This document shows positions 1 to 7,355 of a DNA stretch of 23,689 nt, piece after piece (position 1 is the stretch's first letter; each line of letters begins with the position of its first letter). The position numbers were made by a program, and so were the translations under genes. The DNA is from a bacterium (GTDB lineage: Bacteria; Planctomycetota; J058; JAJDCP01). The notes beneath the pieces were generated by a model that was not told the DNA's origin, did not search any database, and worked only from the letters and a program-made list of their open reading frames with translations. The DNA is taken from contig JAUIEM010000120.1 of NCBI GenBank assembly GCA_030428695.1, positions 1 to 23,689 of the forward strand, written 5' to 3'.

Positions 1-1140
1 ATCACGCGGACCGAGTTCATCGGAATCAAACAGGGCGAAGCGGCCGCGCTCGCCGGCGAGCGGTTCGACCTCCTCGACGCCGACCGCGAACACGCGACCC
101 CGACCGGCAGGGTGGAACAGCCGGTAGCTCAGCTCGGCGTCGAGGCCCTGGACTTCGCCGAGGAGCTCGAGCAGAGCGCGGTCCTCGAGCTCGGCGCTTC
201 CCTCGCCCGCGCCGAGGGAGGCGAGCTGTCGGAGCTGCCCGAGGAACCCGTCCCGCCCGCCTCCGCGGCGACGTCGGCCAGCCATGAGCCCGCGGCAGAG
301 GCGGAAACCCCACGCGGCGACCGGTCGACGGAGTCCTCCGGGATCATCCTGCGGCCGACCCTCGCTGCGCCGCCCGACGAGAGCCCCCGCCTGCGGCTGC
401 ACCAGGCGGCGGAGTCGATCGCCGGCCTGCTCGATCCGGGCGCGCCCTGGCCCCTGCGCGACGGCGTCGCGGCGATCGGCGCGCTCGAGCTCGCCGTCGC
501 GGATGACGCGCGCCGCGCGGTCGGGCTCGGCGACCTGTACGCCCCCGCCAGCGCGCCGCCGGGGCGGGTGCTGCGAGCGGCGCTGGAGCTGCTCGCCCTG
601 CTCGAGCTGCTCGGCGTGCACCGGGGCGCGACACGCGCGCTCGTCCACGCGCTGCTCGTCGTCGGCAGCATCGGCCTGCGCGAGCCGGGCGGGCTCGACC
701 CGCAGAAGGCCGCCGAGCGCGGCCTCGAGCGCCTGCACCGCGCCCTCGCGGCCGGCAGCGAGGAGTGGCTCGCGGCCCACAGCCTGCGGCTCGCCAGCCT
801 GCTGCGGGCGCTCGCCGCCACGCCTCCCTCCGAGCTCCCGGCGCTCGTTCCGCTGCGGCTGAGCTACCACGGCGAGCAGCTGCGCGTGCAGCGGGACCGG
901 GTGCTCGACCGCGCGGAGGTGCTCGCCCGGCTGCTCGCAGGCGGCCGTTTCCCCAAGCTCTGGCTGCGCGCCCTGCATGACCTCTACGGTCCCGCCCCGG
1001 CGGGGGCGCTGGTCGCCCTGGCCGGCGGACGGCTCGCCCGGGTCGCCGACGCCGGGGAGGGCGGACCGGAGATCTTCATCGACGGCGAGCGGCGGCCGCT
1101 GCCGGGTGTGGCGCGCCCGGTCGCGAGCAGCGAGCTGTAG
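1..1140 (+). CDS. 5'-truncated degenerate HD-GYP-like protein
   Basis: The reading frame is open from the first base of the window and ends at TAG 1138-1140, so the start lies upstream; a GTG at 112 is the first in-window start codon but has no convincing ribosome site. The C-terminal part (about 850-1120) resembles the end of HD-GYP-type proteins: a 'D-x-A-x-V-L-x-L-L' helix, then 'PAGALVALAGGRLARV', which parallels the 'PxGTLVxLSxGExAxV' strand pair that closes many HD-GYP proteins, then a short 'DGERRPLPG' tail. Upstream helices rich in Leu, Ala and Glu occupy the place of the HD fold, but no HD pair, HDIGK or GYP motif is visible. If it belongs to this family it should not hydrolyse cyclic di-GMP. 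It is followed by a pseudokinase gene on the same strand. The assignment rests on pattern similarity only; an unrelated helical protein is possible. Confidence 0.55.
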   Translation: MTRTEFIGIKQGEAAALAGERFDLLDADREHATPTGRVEQPVAQLGVEALDFAEELEQSAVLELGASLARAEGGELSELPEEPVPPASAATSASHEPAAEAETPRGDRSTESSGIILRPTLAAPPDESPRLRLHQAAESIAGLLDPGAPWPLRDGVAAIGALELAVADDARRAVGLGDLYAPASAPPGRVLRAALELLALLELLGVHRGATRALVHALLVVGSIGLREPGGLDPQKAAERGLERLHRALAAGSEEWLAAHSLRLASLLRALAATPPSELPALVPLRLSYHGEQLRVQRDRVLDRAEVLARLLAGGRFPKLWLRALHDLYGPAPAGALVALAGGRLARVADAGEGGPEIFIDGERRPLPGVARPVASSEL

Positions 1141-1236
1141 GACCGGCGGATCGCGCGGCGGGCGGCTCTTGCCTGCTGCGGCGGCAACGATGCCCGCCGG
1201 ATGCCAGCGCGCTGTCAGCCCGTTCGATTCACCGGG

Positions 1237-1371
1237 GTCAGGCAACAAAAATCCTCGTCTTCGCTGGCCCTCGCCGCCGCCGCTGGCTGCGTCGCTCGTC
1301 GCCCGTATGCGAGCTCCTCGCTCCTCGCCATCGACGACGATGCTCACCGAAAAGCAGGATTTTTCCCTGAC
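1237..1371. repeat. imperfect inverted repeat upstream of the pseudokinase gene
   Basis: The left arm GTCAGGcaacAAAAATCCT at 1237-1255 is matched on the other strand by GTCAGGgAAAAATCCT at 1356-1371. Weaker complementarity continues inward for about 20 more bases. The A/T-rich cores stand out from the GC-rich surroundings. The pair spans the leader of the next gene. It could be a regulatory palindrome, a long RNA hairpin or the remnant of a small mobile element; the sequence does not decide. Confidence 0.5.
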
Positions 1372-1386
1372 AGCGCCTATGCTCTG

Positions 1387-4300
1387 GTGCACGCTCCCCT
1401 GGACGAGGGCACCGCGATCGAGCCGAGCATCGAACATCTTCCCGAGGCGTTCCAGGCGCTGGCCGCGCAGCCCCTCTCCGTGCCCGCCCCCGAGAGCCTC
1501 GACGCCCTGCTCGACGGCGCGCCGCTGGCGGTCGCGGCCGACCTCGCCTGCTACCGCGACGACCTCGCCGGCGCGCTGCTGTGGAGCCTGCCCGACGAGA
1601 CCTGCGCGGTGGCGGTGCGGGAACCACGGAGCGCCGCCTTCGGTCTGTGGCTGCGGATGGAGCTCGCGCTGCCGGCCCCGGCGACGTTTCTCGCCTTGCA
1701 GAGGCGCGGCCTGTGGACCTTCTCCTCCGCGGGGCGTCCGCTCGGCGAGCTGGCCGACAGGCTCGGCGCCGACGCCTGGCACGCCGCGGGCGACCAGCTC
1801 CTGCCGCTGCGACCGACCAGCAGCGACGACGGCCTGCTCGACGCCTGTGTGTCCTGGTTGGAAGCGCAACCGGCCGCGGTCGCGCCGCTCCGGGCCAGCC
1901 TCGCCCTGCTCGGGTCCTGGCAGGGCGCGCTGCCGGACCTGCGGCAGCCGCGACCCGCGGCGGCCGTCGGCCCGTTCACGGCCCTGCGGGTCGACGACGG
2001 CGGCGGCCCGGCGCTCCTCCTGTACGACCCGCGCGGCCGGGGCGGGCCCGGATCCGCGGCGCCGTGGCTGCCCCTGCGCGCCCGCCTGCTCGACGGCCTG
2101 CCCGGAACCGCCTGGCTGTGCCCGGTGTCCCACCTCGAGCCGCTGCGGAGCTGGCGCCACGCGCGTCCCGCGCCGAGCGTCGCCGCGCTGCTCGCGCTGC
2201 TGCGGCCGCTCGCGCGGCAGCTCGACCGGCTGCACCGCCAGGGCCACCAACACGGCGCGCTCGGTCCGAGCCGGGTGTGGTGGGCGGACGGGCAGCCCGC
2301 CCTGCTCGCGCCGGCTGCGGCGGCCGGGGCGGCTCCCGAGGAGGCCGCGCTGTTCCGGCCCCGCGCGACGGTCTCCGAGGCGGCGGCCGACCGCTTCGCC
2401 TTCGTGCTCCTGACGGCCTGGCTCCTGCGCGGTCACCCCGCCGCCCCCTTCCGCACCGGCGACGCCCTCGCCGAAGGCGCGCTCGCCCCGGAGCAGGTCC
2501 GGGTCGCGGGGGTCTCCGCCGCCTGGTGCGGGGAGGTCGACCGCCTCCTGCGCGCGGCGCTGGCAGACCCGGAGGCCGACCTGCCGGGCCTGGTCGCGGC
2601 GATCGCCGCCTGCGCGCACCCCGCGGAGGGGACCGCCGACGACGGCACGCCGCGGTCGGGCCTCGGGGCCGCGCTCGATCTGCTGCTACGGGGGGACGCG
2701 CCGCCGGCGTCGAACCGCCCCCGGACGGTCGAGAAGCCCGCCTCGCGGTTCGATCTGTGGCGCGGCCTCGAAGACGGCGAGGACCCGCTCGACGTCGCGC
2801 TGACCGCCGCGCTGACGGAGGAGCGCGCGAGGGCGGAGGCGGAGGCCCGCGCGGAGCGCGACGAGGGGGTGGAGCGTGGGGCCGGGGACGAGCCGGTGCG
2901 CGCGGCCGAGCTGGCGCACGGGGCCGCGCCGGCGCGCGGTCCTGGTTCCGGCTCTGGCTCCGAAGCCGACGCCGACGCCGACGCCGGATCCCGCGCCGAC
3001 TCCGGTTCCGGTTCCGACTCCGATTCCGACTCCGATTCCGACTCCGCTTCCGACTCCGATTCCGACTCCGACTCCGATTCCGACTCCGATTCCGACTCCG
3101 CTTCCGATTCCGACTCCGACGCCGATTCCGACCCTGACGCGGAGTGCGACGCCGGCTCCGACGCCGCTTCCGACAACACGATCGACGCCGACACCGACTC
3201 CGATGACTCGGACGCCGATCTCGACACCGACGCCAGCTTCGACGCCGACTCCGACTCCGACGCCGCTTCCAGCAGCGCCATCGACAACACCACCGACCCC
3301 GACGCCTCTTCCCCCGCCGACTCCGATGCCGACGCCGCTTCCAACGACGCCATCGACGTCGACGCCGACTTCGACGCCGACCCCAGCACCGACGCCGACT
3401 CCGACTCCGACGCCGACTCCGCTTTCGACCCCGACCCCGAAGCCGACGCCAGCTCCGAGCCCATCCCCGAGGCACCGCTCGCCTCGACCGCGGTCAGCGT
3501 CCCGCGTCTGCAGAGCCCCCCGCTGCTCGACCAGCTCGACGTCAACGCGGACGCGGAGCCGGAGGCGTGGGATTGGCTGGAGGACTCCGACGCCGAGGAA
3601 GCGGACGACGAGCCCCCCCTGGTCGACGTCAGCGGCGCGCGGGCACGGCGGAGCGCGCGCCCGCCGCGCGCCGAGGGGCCCTCCTCCCTCGACGACGCGA
3701 GCCTCGCGAGCCGGGTCCACCGGGTCAAACCGCGGCCGGAGAAGGGCGCCGACACGACGGCGGAGCCCCCTCCGGACGGCGGCCCGATCGAGCGCGCCTC
3801 GCCGGACCCGGAGACTCCGCCCGCGCCGCAGACCACCGCGGAGCTCGAGGCCGAGACCCTCTCCGAGGCCGAGGGGCGGCCCGCGGTCGAGCCCCGGCGG
3901 GTCGGCCGCAAGGGCCCGGAGATCAAGCGCTGTCTCGCGCGCGTGCCGAAGGACGGAGGACGCCGGGTGATCGCCGGCTACGCGCTCCTGCGTTCGATCA
4001 ACCTGCGGAGCGGCGCGGCGGTGTTCGAGGCGATGGACCGCAAGCGGCGCAAGGTCGTGCTGACGTTGCTCGCGCCGAAGTTCTCGCGCACCGGGGCCGC
4101 CCAGCGCTTCCTGCGCCGGGCCCGGCGCTTCGCGGCGCTCAAGCACCCGCACCTGGTCCGGATCATCGACTTCGGCACCGCCCACACGATGGAGTACGTC
4201 GTCCAGCAGCGGTTCCGCCACTGGTCGGCCCGGCAGCTCGTCGACACCGTGCGCCGCAAGGGCAAGCCGGGCATGGGCGAGGTCGCGGCGCTGACCGTGA

Positions 4301-4803
4301 TCGAGGCCGCGACCCGGGGGCTGCTCGCGATGCACCGGGAGATGCTCGCCCACGGCAAGATCCATCCCCACCGCATCCTGATCCCGACCCGCGAGCTCCT
4401 GCAGACCACCACCCGCGCGGACTACCTCCGCGAGCTCGGACGCACGCGGCTCGCTCCCCTCAGCGTGCGGCTGGAGAACCACAAGTCCCGGCGCAGCGCG
4501 GCGCTGTGGCGGGCCTTCCAGGCGCCGGAGTGCGAGGGGCCCGAGGCCTCGACGCCCGTCGCGGACTGCTACAGCATGGGCGGGGTGCTGCTCTACCTGT
4601 TGACCGCGAGGCCCCCGGTCTCGGGCGCCGACACCGGCTGCGACTTCGCGCCGCTGTTCAAGCACCGGCCCGACACCTCGAGCGCGATCACCGAGCTGCT
4701 CGACCGCTGCCTGCGCACCGTCCCGAGCGAGCGCTTCCGCGACGCCCGCAGCCTGTACAAGGCGATACGCAAGGCCCGGGAAGCGCTGCCGGGGGAGGAA
4801 TGA
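1387..4803 (+). CDS. Dual pseudokinase with central Asp/Ser-rich repeat
   Basis: About 1138 residues if translation starts at GTG 1387. The frame is open back to ATG 1201, but third positions there are not GC-rich and the stretch contains the inverted repeat, so I prefer 1387, although no good Shine-Dalgarno is seen. The N-terminal third has a kinase-like lobe with '[16 protein letters not shown]' in place of the HRDxKPxN loop and '[16 protein letters not shown]' resembling the following helix. Residues about 518-696 are an Asp/Ser/Ala repeat. The C-terminal 280 residues are a clearer kinase fold. There the beta-3 lysine is Thr (residue ~893, 'VVLTLL'), the catalytic loop reads HGKIHPHRI, the DFG position reads ENH, while APE and '[19 protein letters not shown]' are kept. 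Both lobes therefore lack catalytic residues and probably act as binding or scaffold domains. No signal peptide or transmembrane helix is evident. The partner may be the gene upstream. Confidence 0.8.
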   Translation: MHAPLDEGTAIEPSIEHLPEAFQALAAQPLSVPAPESLDALLDGAPLAVAADLACYRDDLAGALLWSLPDETCAVAVREPRSAAFGLWLRMELALPAPATFLALQRRGLWTFSSAGRPLGELADRLGADAWHAAGDQLLPLRPTSSDDGLLDACVSWLEAQPAAVAPLRASLALLGSWQGALPDLRQPRPAAAVGPFTALRVDDGGGPALLLYDPRGRGGPGSAAPWLPLRARLLDGLPGTAWLCPVSHLEPLRSWRHARPAPSVAALLALLRPLARQLDRLHRQGHQHGALGPSRVWWADGQPALLAPAAAAGAAPEEAALFRPRATVSEAAADRFAFVLLTAWLLRGHPAAPFRTGDALAEGALAPEQVRVAGVSAAWCGEVDRLLRAALADPEADLPGLVAAIAACAHPAEGTADDGTPRSGLGAALDLLLRGDAPPASNRPRTVEKPASRFDLWRGLEDGEDPLDVALTAALTEERARAEAEARAERDEGVERGAGDEPVRAAELAHGAAPARGPGSGSGSEADADADAGSRADSGSGSDSDSDSDSDSASDSDSDSDSDSDSDSDSASDSDSDADSDPDAECDAGSDAASDNTIDADTDSDDSDADLDTDASFDADSDSDAASSSAIDNTTDPDASSPADSDADAASNDAIDVDADFDADPSTDADSDSDADSAFDPDPEADASSEPIPEAPLASTAVSVPRLQSPPLLDQLDVNADAEPEAWDWLEDSDAEEADDEPPLVDVSGARARRSARPPRAEGPSSLDDASLASRVHRVKPRPEKGADTTAEPPPDGGPIERASPDPETPPAPQTTAELEAETLSEAEGRPAVEPRRVGRKGPEIKRCLARVPKDGGRRVIAGYALLRSINLRSGAAVFEAMDRKRRKVVLTLLAPKFSRTGAAQRFLRRARRFAALKHPHLVRIIDFGTAHTMEYVVQQRFRHWSARQLVDTVRRKGKPGMGEVAALTVIEAATRGLLAMHREMLAHGKIHPHRILIPTRELLQTTTRADYLRELGRTRLAPLSVRLENHKSRRSAALWRAFQAPECEGPEASTPVADCYSMGGVLLYLLTARPPVSGADTGCDFAPLFKHRPDTSSAITELLDRCLRTVPSERFRDARSLYKAIRKAREALPGEE
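2940..3475 (+). repeat. In-frame GAYTCC hexanucleotide (Asp-Ser) repeat tract
   Basis: From about 2994 to 3135 the coding strand is almost purely GAC/GAT alternating with TCC, encoding Ser-Asp dipeptides. It decays into GAC-GCC (Asp-Ala) and mixed codons up to about 3475. The tract joins the two pseudokinase domains as an acidic, unstructured linker like the SD stalks of surface proteins, but here there is no export signal. The hexamer can slip in multiples of two codons without shifting frame, so length variation between strains is likely. Confidence 0.9.
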
Positions 4804-4838
4804 CGGCGAGGAATCGGGTTGCTGAAGCCTGGCACGTT

Positions 4839-4904
4839 CGGAATCGGCATCGGAATCGGCATCGGTATCGGCATCGGAATCGGCATCGGAATCGGCATCG
4901 GATG
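4839..4904. repeat. Intergenic hexanucleotide tandem repeat CGGAAT/CGGCAT
   Basis: About eleven consecutive hexamers alternate CGGAAT and CGGCAT (one reads CGGTAT), giving a 12-base unit repeated five times. It starts 35 bases after the pseudokinase stop and ends directly at the terminator of the slipin gene. Its reverse complement contains CCGATTCCGA, also present in the Asp-Ser tract of the preceding gene, so the two tracts are related repeats in opposite orientation. Confidence 0.9.
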
Positions 4905-4939
4905 AAAAAGCGGCCCCCCACCCCGCAGGGTGAGGGGCC
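4905..4939 (-). terminator. Intrinsic terminator of the slipin gene
   Basis: On the minus strand a 12-bp stem (4928-4939 pairing with 4912-4923, one mismatch, loop TGCG) is followed by GC and then TTTTT (4909-4905). It lies 18 bases beyond the slipin stop codon. On the plus strand the same hairpin has only a weak T run, so any effect on the pseudokinase transcript would be modest. Confidence 0.8.
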
Positions 4940-4957
4940 TTCCTCGACGGTCCGGAT

Positions 4958-6040
4958 TCAGACCTTCGGCGGCTCGAGCAGCTTCGCGAGCTGGTCGGAG
5001 CCGACGACCACCTTGACCTCACCGACCTGGCCGGCGATGTCCTTGAGGGCCTCGAGCTCCTTCAGCCGCATCAGCTGCGGCCGGTCGGCCATCAGCTGGG
5101 CCGCGTTGGCCAGGGCCCGGGTGTGGGCCGCCTGGTCGCGACGCAGGATGGCGGCGGCCGCCGAGCGCTTGTCCGCCTCGATGACCTGGTTGAGCAGCCG
5201 CTTCATCTCGCCGGGCAGGATCACATCCTTGATGCCGATCCGCACGACGCGCACGCCGAGCTGCTCCGCCTCGGGCTTGATCCGCTCCGCGAGGAAGCGG
5301 TTGAGGCCCGTGCGGTCCTCGAGCAGGACGTCGAGCTCGACCCCCGCGACGTAGTCCCGCAGCGCGAGCTGGGCCAGACCGTACAGCGCGGCCTTGGGCT
5401 CAGCCGCGATGTGGGCCTGCTGCGCCGGGTCCAGAGGCGCCCACTCGACCTGCAGCGAGAGCCGCAGCGTGACCTTGTCACGGGTCATCAGCTCCTGGCC
5501 GGAGACCGTCAGCAGCTGGTGGCGCATGTCGATGGCGGTCACGGACACCGGCCGACCCGGCGTGGTCCAGAACACGTGCCGGCCCGGCTGCAGCACTCCC
5601 TCGTGGCGCCCCTCGACGTAGAGCAGGCCCCGCTGGTGCTGCCCGATCAGGGCCTTGACCAGCCACCGCGCGGGCAGCGCCTCGAGCAGCCGCGGGTCCG
5701 TCGGAGGCGGCTGCTCGAGCGAGAGCACGAGCGGCTCCACCGACGGGTCGACCGTCCAGTAGCGGTGCCGGCCCGGGGTCAGGAAGGACACGGGCAGGCT
5801 GTCGCGGAACAGCACGGCGCGCTCGCGGGCGCCGACCTCGAGCTCGGCGAACCAGCCCGCCGGCAGCGCGGCGCGCACGGCCGGATCGGCCGTGAACACC
5901 AGGTCGCGGGTGTCGAAGCGCAGCACCTCGTGGCCCCGTCCCCAGAGACGGTGGACGCCGGGTGCCAGGGCGCGCGTCGGCAGCCCGCCGCGAAGCAGGA
6001 CCGCGCGCTCGTGGAGGGCGATCGTGATCTTCCTGTACAT
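4958..6040 (-). CDS. Slipin-family SPFH/band-7 protein
   Basis: 360 residues from ATG 6040, with AAGGAGGT five bases upstream (6046-6053). The N-terminal ~175 residues carry three related modules with an 'ERAVLFR/LR..G.......PG.HR.W' pattern, repeated around residues 10-35, 70-95 and 135-160. The band-7 domain follows (about 175-300). The C-terminal part has the slipin signature 'VRVVRIGIKDVILPGEMK', then 'LLNQVIEADKR', 'A..RALANAAQL' and 'LKELEALKDIA'. There is no clear transmembrane segment, as in bacterial slipins of this repeat-bearing subfamily. Slipins form oligomeric scaffolds, often at membranes. From family knowledge, this subfamily is found near RtcB and Ro60 RNA-repair genes; here the gene lies just downstream of a Y-RNA-like locus on the same strand, which supports the same context. 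It ends in its own terminator. Confidence 0.88.
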   Translation of the reverse strand: MYRKITIALHERAVLLRGGLPTRALAPGVHRLWGRGHEVLRFDTRDLVFTADPAVRAALPAGWFAELEVGARERAVLFRDSLPVSFLTPGRHRYWTVDPSVEPLVLSLEQPPPTDPRLLEALPARWLVKALIGQHQRGLLYVEGRHEGVLQPGRHVFWTTPGRPVSVTAIDMRHQLLTVSGQELMTRDKVTLRLSLQVEWAPLDPAQQAHIAAEPKAALYGLAQLALRDYVAGVELDVLLEDRTGLNRFLAERIKPEAEQLGVRVVRIGIKDVILPGEMKRLLNQVIEADKRSAAAAILRRDQAAHTRALANAAQLMADRPQLMRLKELEALKDIAGQVGEVKVVVGSDQLAKLLEPPKV

Positions 6041-6070
6041 GTCTCACCTCCTTGCGGCTCGGCCGCGACG

Positions 6071-6102
6071 AAAAAAGAGGCCGGCGACGACGGGGACCGG
6101 CC
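6071..6102 (-). terminator. Intrinsic terminator between the Y-RNA-like locus and slipin
   Basis: On the minus strand GGCCGG (6102-6097) pairs with CCGGCC (6084-6079) across a 12-base loop and is followed by TCTTTTTT (6078-6071). It ends about 30 bases before the slipin ATG and 17 bases before its ribosome site. It can end the upstream RNA transcript or act as an attenuator for slipin. A 6-bp hairpin with a UUCG tetraloop (6114-6129) lies just before it. Confidence 0.75.
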
Positions 6103-6300
6103 GGCGGGGATCTCCGGGCCGAAGCCCGGCGACACCCGCCTGCGCCCGGGACGCGACGCGCCGCTCCGGGGGATCACCCGCCGGACCTCCCCCGCAGGGA
6201 AGGTCAGGGCGAGGACCGCCCGGAGGACGGGGCACGCCCCCGACCCTTGGGCCCTGTCGGGCAACAAAGGCACCTGGCCCCCGTCGCCTCCGACCAGCTC
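6103..6300 (-). other. Hairpin-rich leader between tRNA-like RNA and slipin terminator
   Basis: No convincing open frame is present. Read on the minus strand it holds consecutive strong hairpins: GGGGC/GCCCC around 6230-6241, a 9-bp stem with a TGCG loop at 6184-6205, and CCGGGC-UUCG-GCCCGG at 6114-6129. The density of compact stems suggests a structured RNA, either the 3' part of the upstream transcript, additional RNA modules, or the slipin 5' leader. I cannot match it to a known family. Confidence 0.5.
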
Positions 6301-6440
6301 AGAGTTTTCCATGCTGGAAAGCAGCTATGGGCGGGAACTGGGGTGAGCAGCCCAGCGCGTCTACCGGTTCCGCCACCGCTTCCTCCGAAGCGGGAGGGAG
6401 TCGAACCCTCAATCCCTGGGCGCCCCCCGCACGGAACACG
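6301..6440 (-). ncRNA. YrlA-like Y RNA with circularly permuted tRNA-like module
   Basis: Read on the minus strand, the elements are in order: an outer stem 5' arm GUGUUCCGUGC (6439-6429); GGGA (6416-6413); a T arm GAGGG-TTCGACT-CCCTC (6410-6394); CCGCTTC (6393-6387); the linker GGAG (6386-6383); GAAGCGG (6382-6376), pairing perfectly with CCGCTTC as a 7-bp acceptor stem; TG; a D arm GCG-GAACCGGTAGA-CGC (6373-6357); an anticodon-like arm CTGGG-CTGCTCAC-CCCAG (6355-6338) with an 8-base loop; TTCCC (6337-6333), able to pair with GGGA like a variable arm; and the outer 3' arm GCAUGGAAAAC (6314-6304), which closes the outer stem with ten of eleven pairs including one G-U. The body is thus a tRNA with the acceptor end sealed and its ends moved to the variable region. 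YrlA-type Y RNAs, as I recall them, have this permuted tRNA mimicry on a Ro60-binding stem. No CCA is encoded. The transcript ends and promoter are not determined. Placement directly upstream of slipin fits an RNA-repair or Ro60 context. Confidence 0.7.
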
Positions 6441-6795
6441 ACCTCCGGACGCGGAGCCACGAGGTCCGGGTCGGACCGCGGCAACGCGCGGCGTCGCGCC
6501 GCTCGATCGCGGGAAACGCAGACCGGCGTCGCTCACGCCGGCCATGGTTGCAGTTGTTCGGGGAGTTGGAACGTCAAGACTCAAGCGACCGGCATCAAGT
6601 GCAAAGACGACGGTCGATTTCTTTCCTGTGAACGTCTATTGCCGAAAGCAACGGGCGCGTTCCAACCACTTCGAGGGAGATTCTGCTGTCTGGACGCGGC
6701 CGTTCAACAAATTCCCCGCAACTTTTTGCGACGAGCGACGGGAGACCGCACACCGGGCGGCTTCCCGGACCCCGCTCCGGCGCCCGCGTGGACGC
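6441..6795. other. Non-coding region upstream of the Y-RNA-like locus
   Basis: 355 bases without a credible gene. Around 6541-6730 the composition is clearly less GC-rich than the neighbouring genes. It contains a perfect 9-base inverted repeat, GTTGGAACG (6565-6573) and CGTTCCAAC (6658-6666), and near 6440-6480 alternative GC-rich hairpins on the minus strand. The promoter of the minus-strand RNA should lie here, but I found no confident -35/-10 pair and no properly spaced sigma-54 element. Confidence 0.5.
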
Positions 6796-7122
6796 TCAGC
6801 GGCCCTTGAGGATGGCGTCGATCTCCTTGACGGTCGGGCTCTGGCTCCCCTCCAGGCTGTAGAAATCGAGCCGGAGGTCGCGCTCGATGTTGCGCACCTG
6901 CAGGAGCTTGAGCTCGTTGCCCCCGCGCCAGTCGTAGAGCGCGAGGTGGCGGTCGGCGTCGATGACGGCGAGGAACTCGCGGTCGGGCGCCATGCGGACG
7001 CCGACGGCGACGAGCTCGGCGTTGGCGGAGACGTCGGCGGAGACCGGCGTCGCGAGGGAAAAGACGGCCTGCCAGGCGACGACGCCGAGCAGAAAAGCGA
7101 TGGTCAGGTGCAGCTTGTTCAT
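6796..7122 (-). CDS. Small exported protein of unknown function
   Basis: 108 residues from ATG 7122, chosen because AAAGGAGGG stands five bases upstream and a signal peptide begins exactly there: Met-Asn-Lys, a hydrophobic core 'LTIAFLLGVVAWQAVFSL', then a small-residue region 'ATPVSA' as a likely cleavage site near residue 29. The mature part contains 'VAVGVRMAPDREFLAVIDADRHLALYDWRG', which looks like one or two beta strands of a WD/YVTN-type blade, and ends with a charged helix 'TVKEIDAILKGR'. The family is not recognised. It is divergent from the endonuclease V gene, with 233 bases between them. Confidence 0.75.
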   Translation of the reverse strand: MNKLHLTIAFLLGVVAWQAVFSLATPVSADVSANAELVAVGVRMAPDREFLAVIDADRHLALYDWRGGNELKLLQVRNIERDLRLDFYSLEGSQSPTVKEIDAILKGR

Positions 7123-7220
7123 CGGACCCTCCTTTGATCTGACCACCCCGCTGCACGCGGAGGTGGCTGCGCGCCGCGAGCGGCGCTGGGGCGGAGGAAC
7201 CGCGACGGTCCCTCCGCGGT

Positions 7221-7247
7221 GGAAGAGGACGGGCCCGACCCTCTTCC
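7221..7247. repeat. Inverted repeat in the divergent intergenic region
   Basis: GGAAGAGG (7221-7228) and CCTCTTCC (7240-7247) form an 8-bp stem, with a self-complementary CGGGCCCG in the loop. It lies in the leader of the small exported protein gene and about 110 bases before the endonuclease V start. It could be an operator or a transcript hairpin; nothing further can be said. Confidence 0.45.
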
Positions 7248-7331
7248 GGTGTGGCGCCGGCCCTTGCCGGCACCCGCACCCGGGTGTTCCATAGACCATG
7301 ACGGGAAAAAGACGCCGCGCTCACGCAGAAA

Positions 7332-7337
7332 GTAGAA
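7332..7337 (+). promoter_or_regulatory. Possible -10 element of the endonuclease V gene
   Basis: TAGAAT, five of six matches to the sigma-70 -10 consensus, stands 18 bases before the start codon and just before the Shine-Dalgarno GGGAGGAA. No good -35 element is seen at the correct distance, so the leader would be very short. Confidence 0.35.
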
Positions 7338-7355
7338 TCTTGGGAGGAATCTCCG

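Noticed and set aside
1201..1386. Start of the pseudokinase at ATG 1201
   Set aside because: Codons there are Ser/Ala/Arg-rich with low third-position GC, and the stretch carries the inverted repeat; GTG 1387 better fits the composition change.
2940..4904. CRISPR array
   Set aside because: The repeats are perfect short hexamers without spacers, partly coding, and there are no cas genes.
2686..5022. A long minus-strand open frame with GVGVG and GIGVG repeats
   Set aside because: It is the reverse reading of the GAYTCC repeat and runs through the slipin terminator; no start signal or family is seen.
6301..6440. Ordinary tRNA-Leu or permuted tmRNA
   Set aside because: No T arm follows the D and anticodon-like arms, so a normal tRNA is excluded. 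The tmRNA D-loop signature (UUCGACG after the acceptor strand) and a peptide-tag frame are absent, and the 5'/3' terminal stem fits a Y RNA better.
6460..6480. GGTCCGA on the minus strand, as in the Ro-binding stem of animal Y RNAs
   Set aside because: A 7-base match in a GC-rich region can arise by chance, and it is outside the terminal stem that I can pair.
6638..6670. Sigma-54 promoter (TTGG...TTGC) on the minus strand upstream of the RNA locus
   Set aside because: The GG and GC doublets are 12 bases apart instead of the required 10, so it would not serve as a -24/-12 element.
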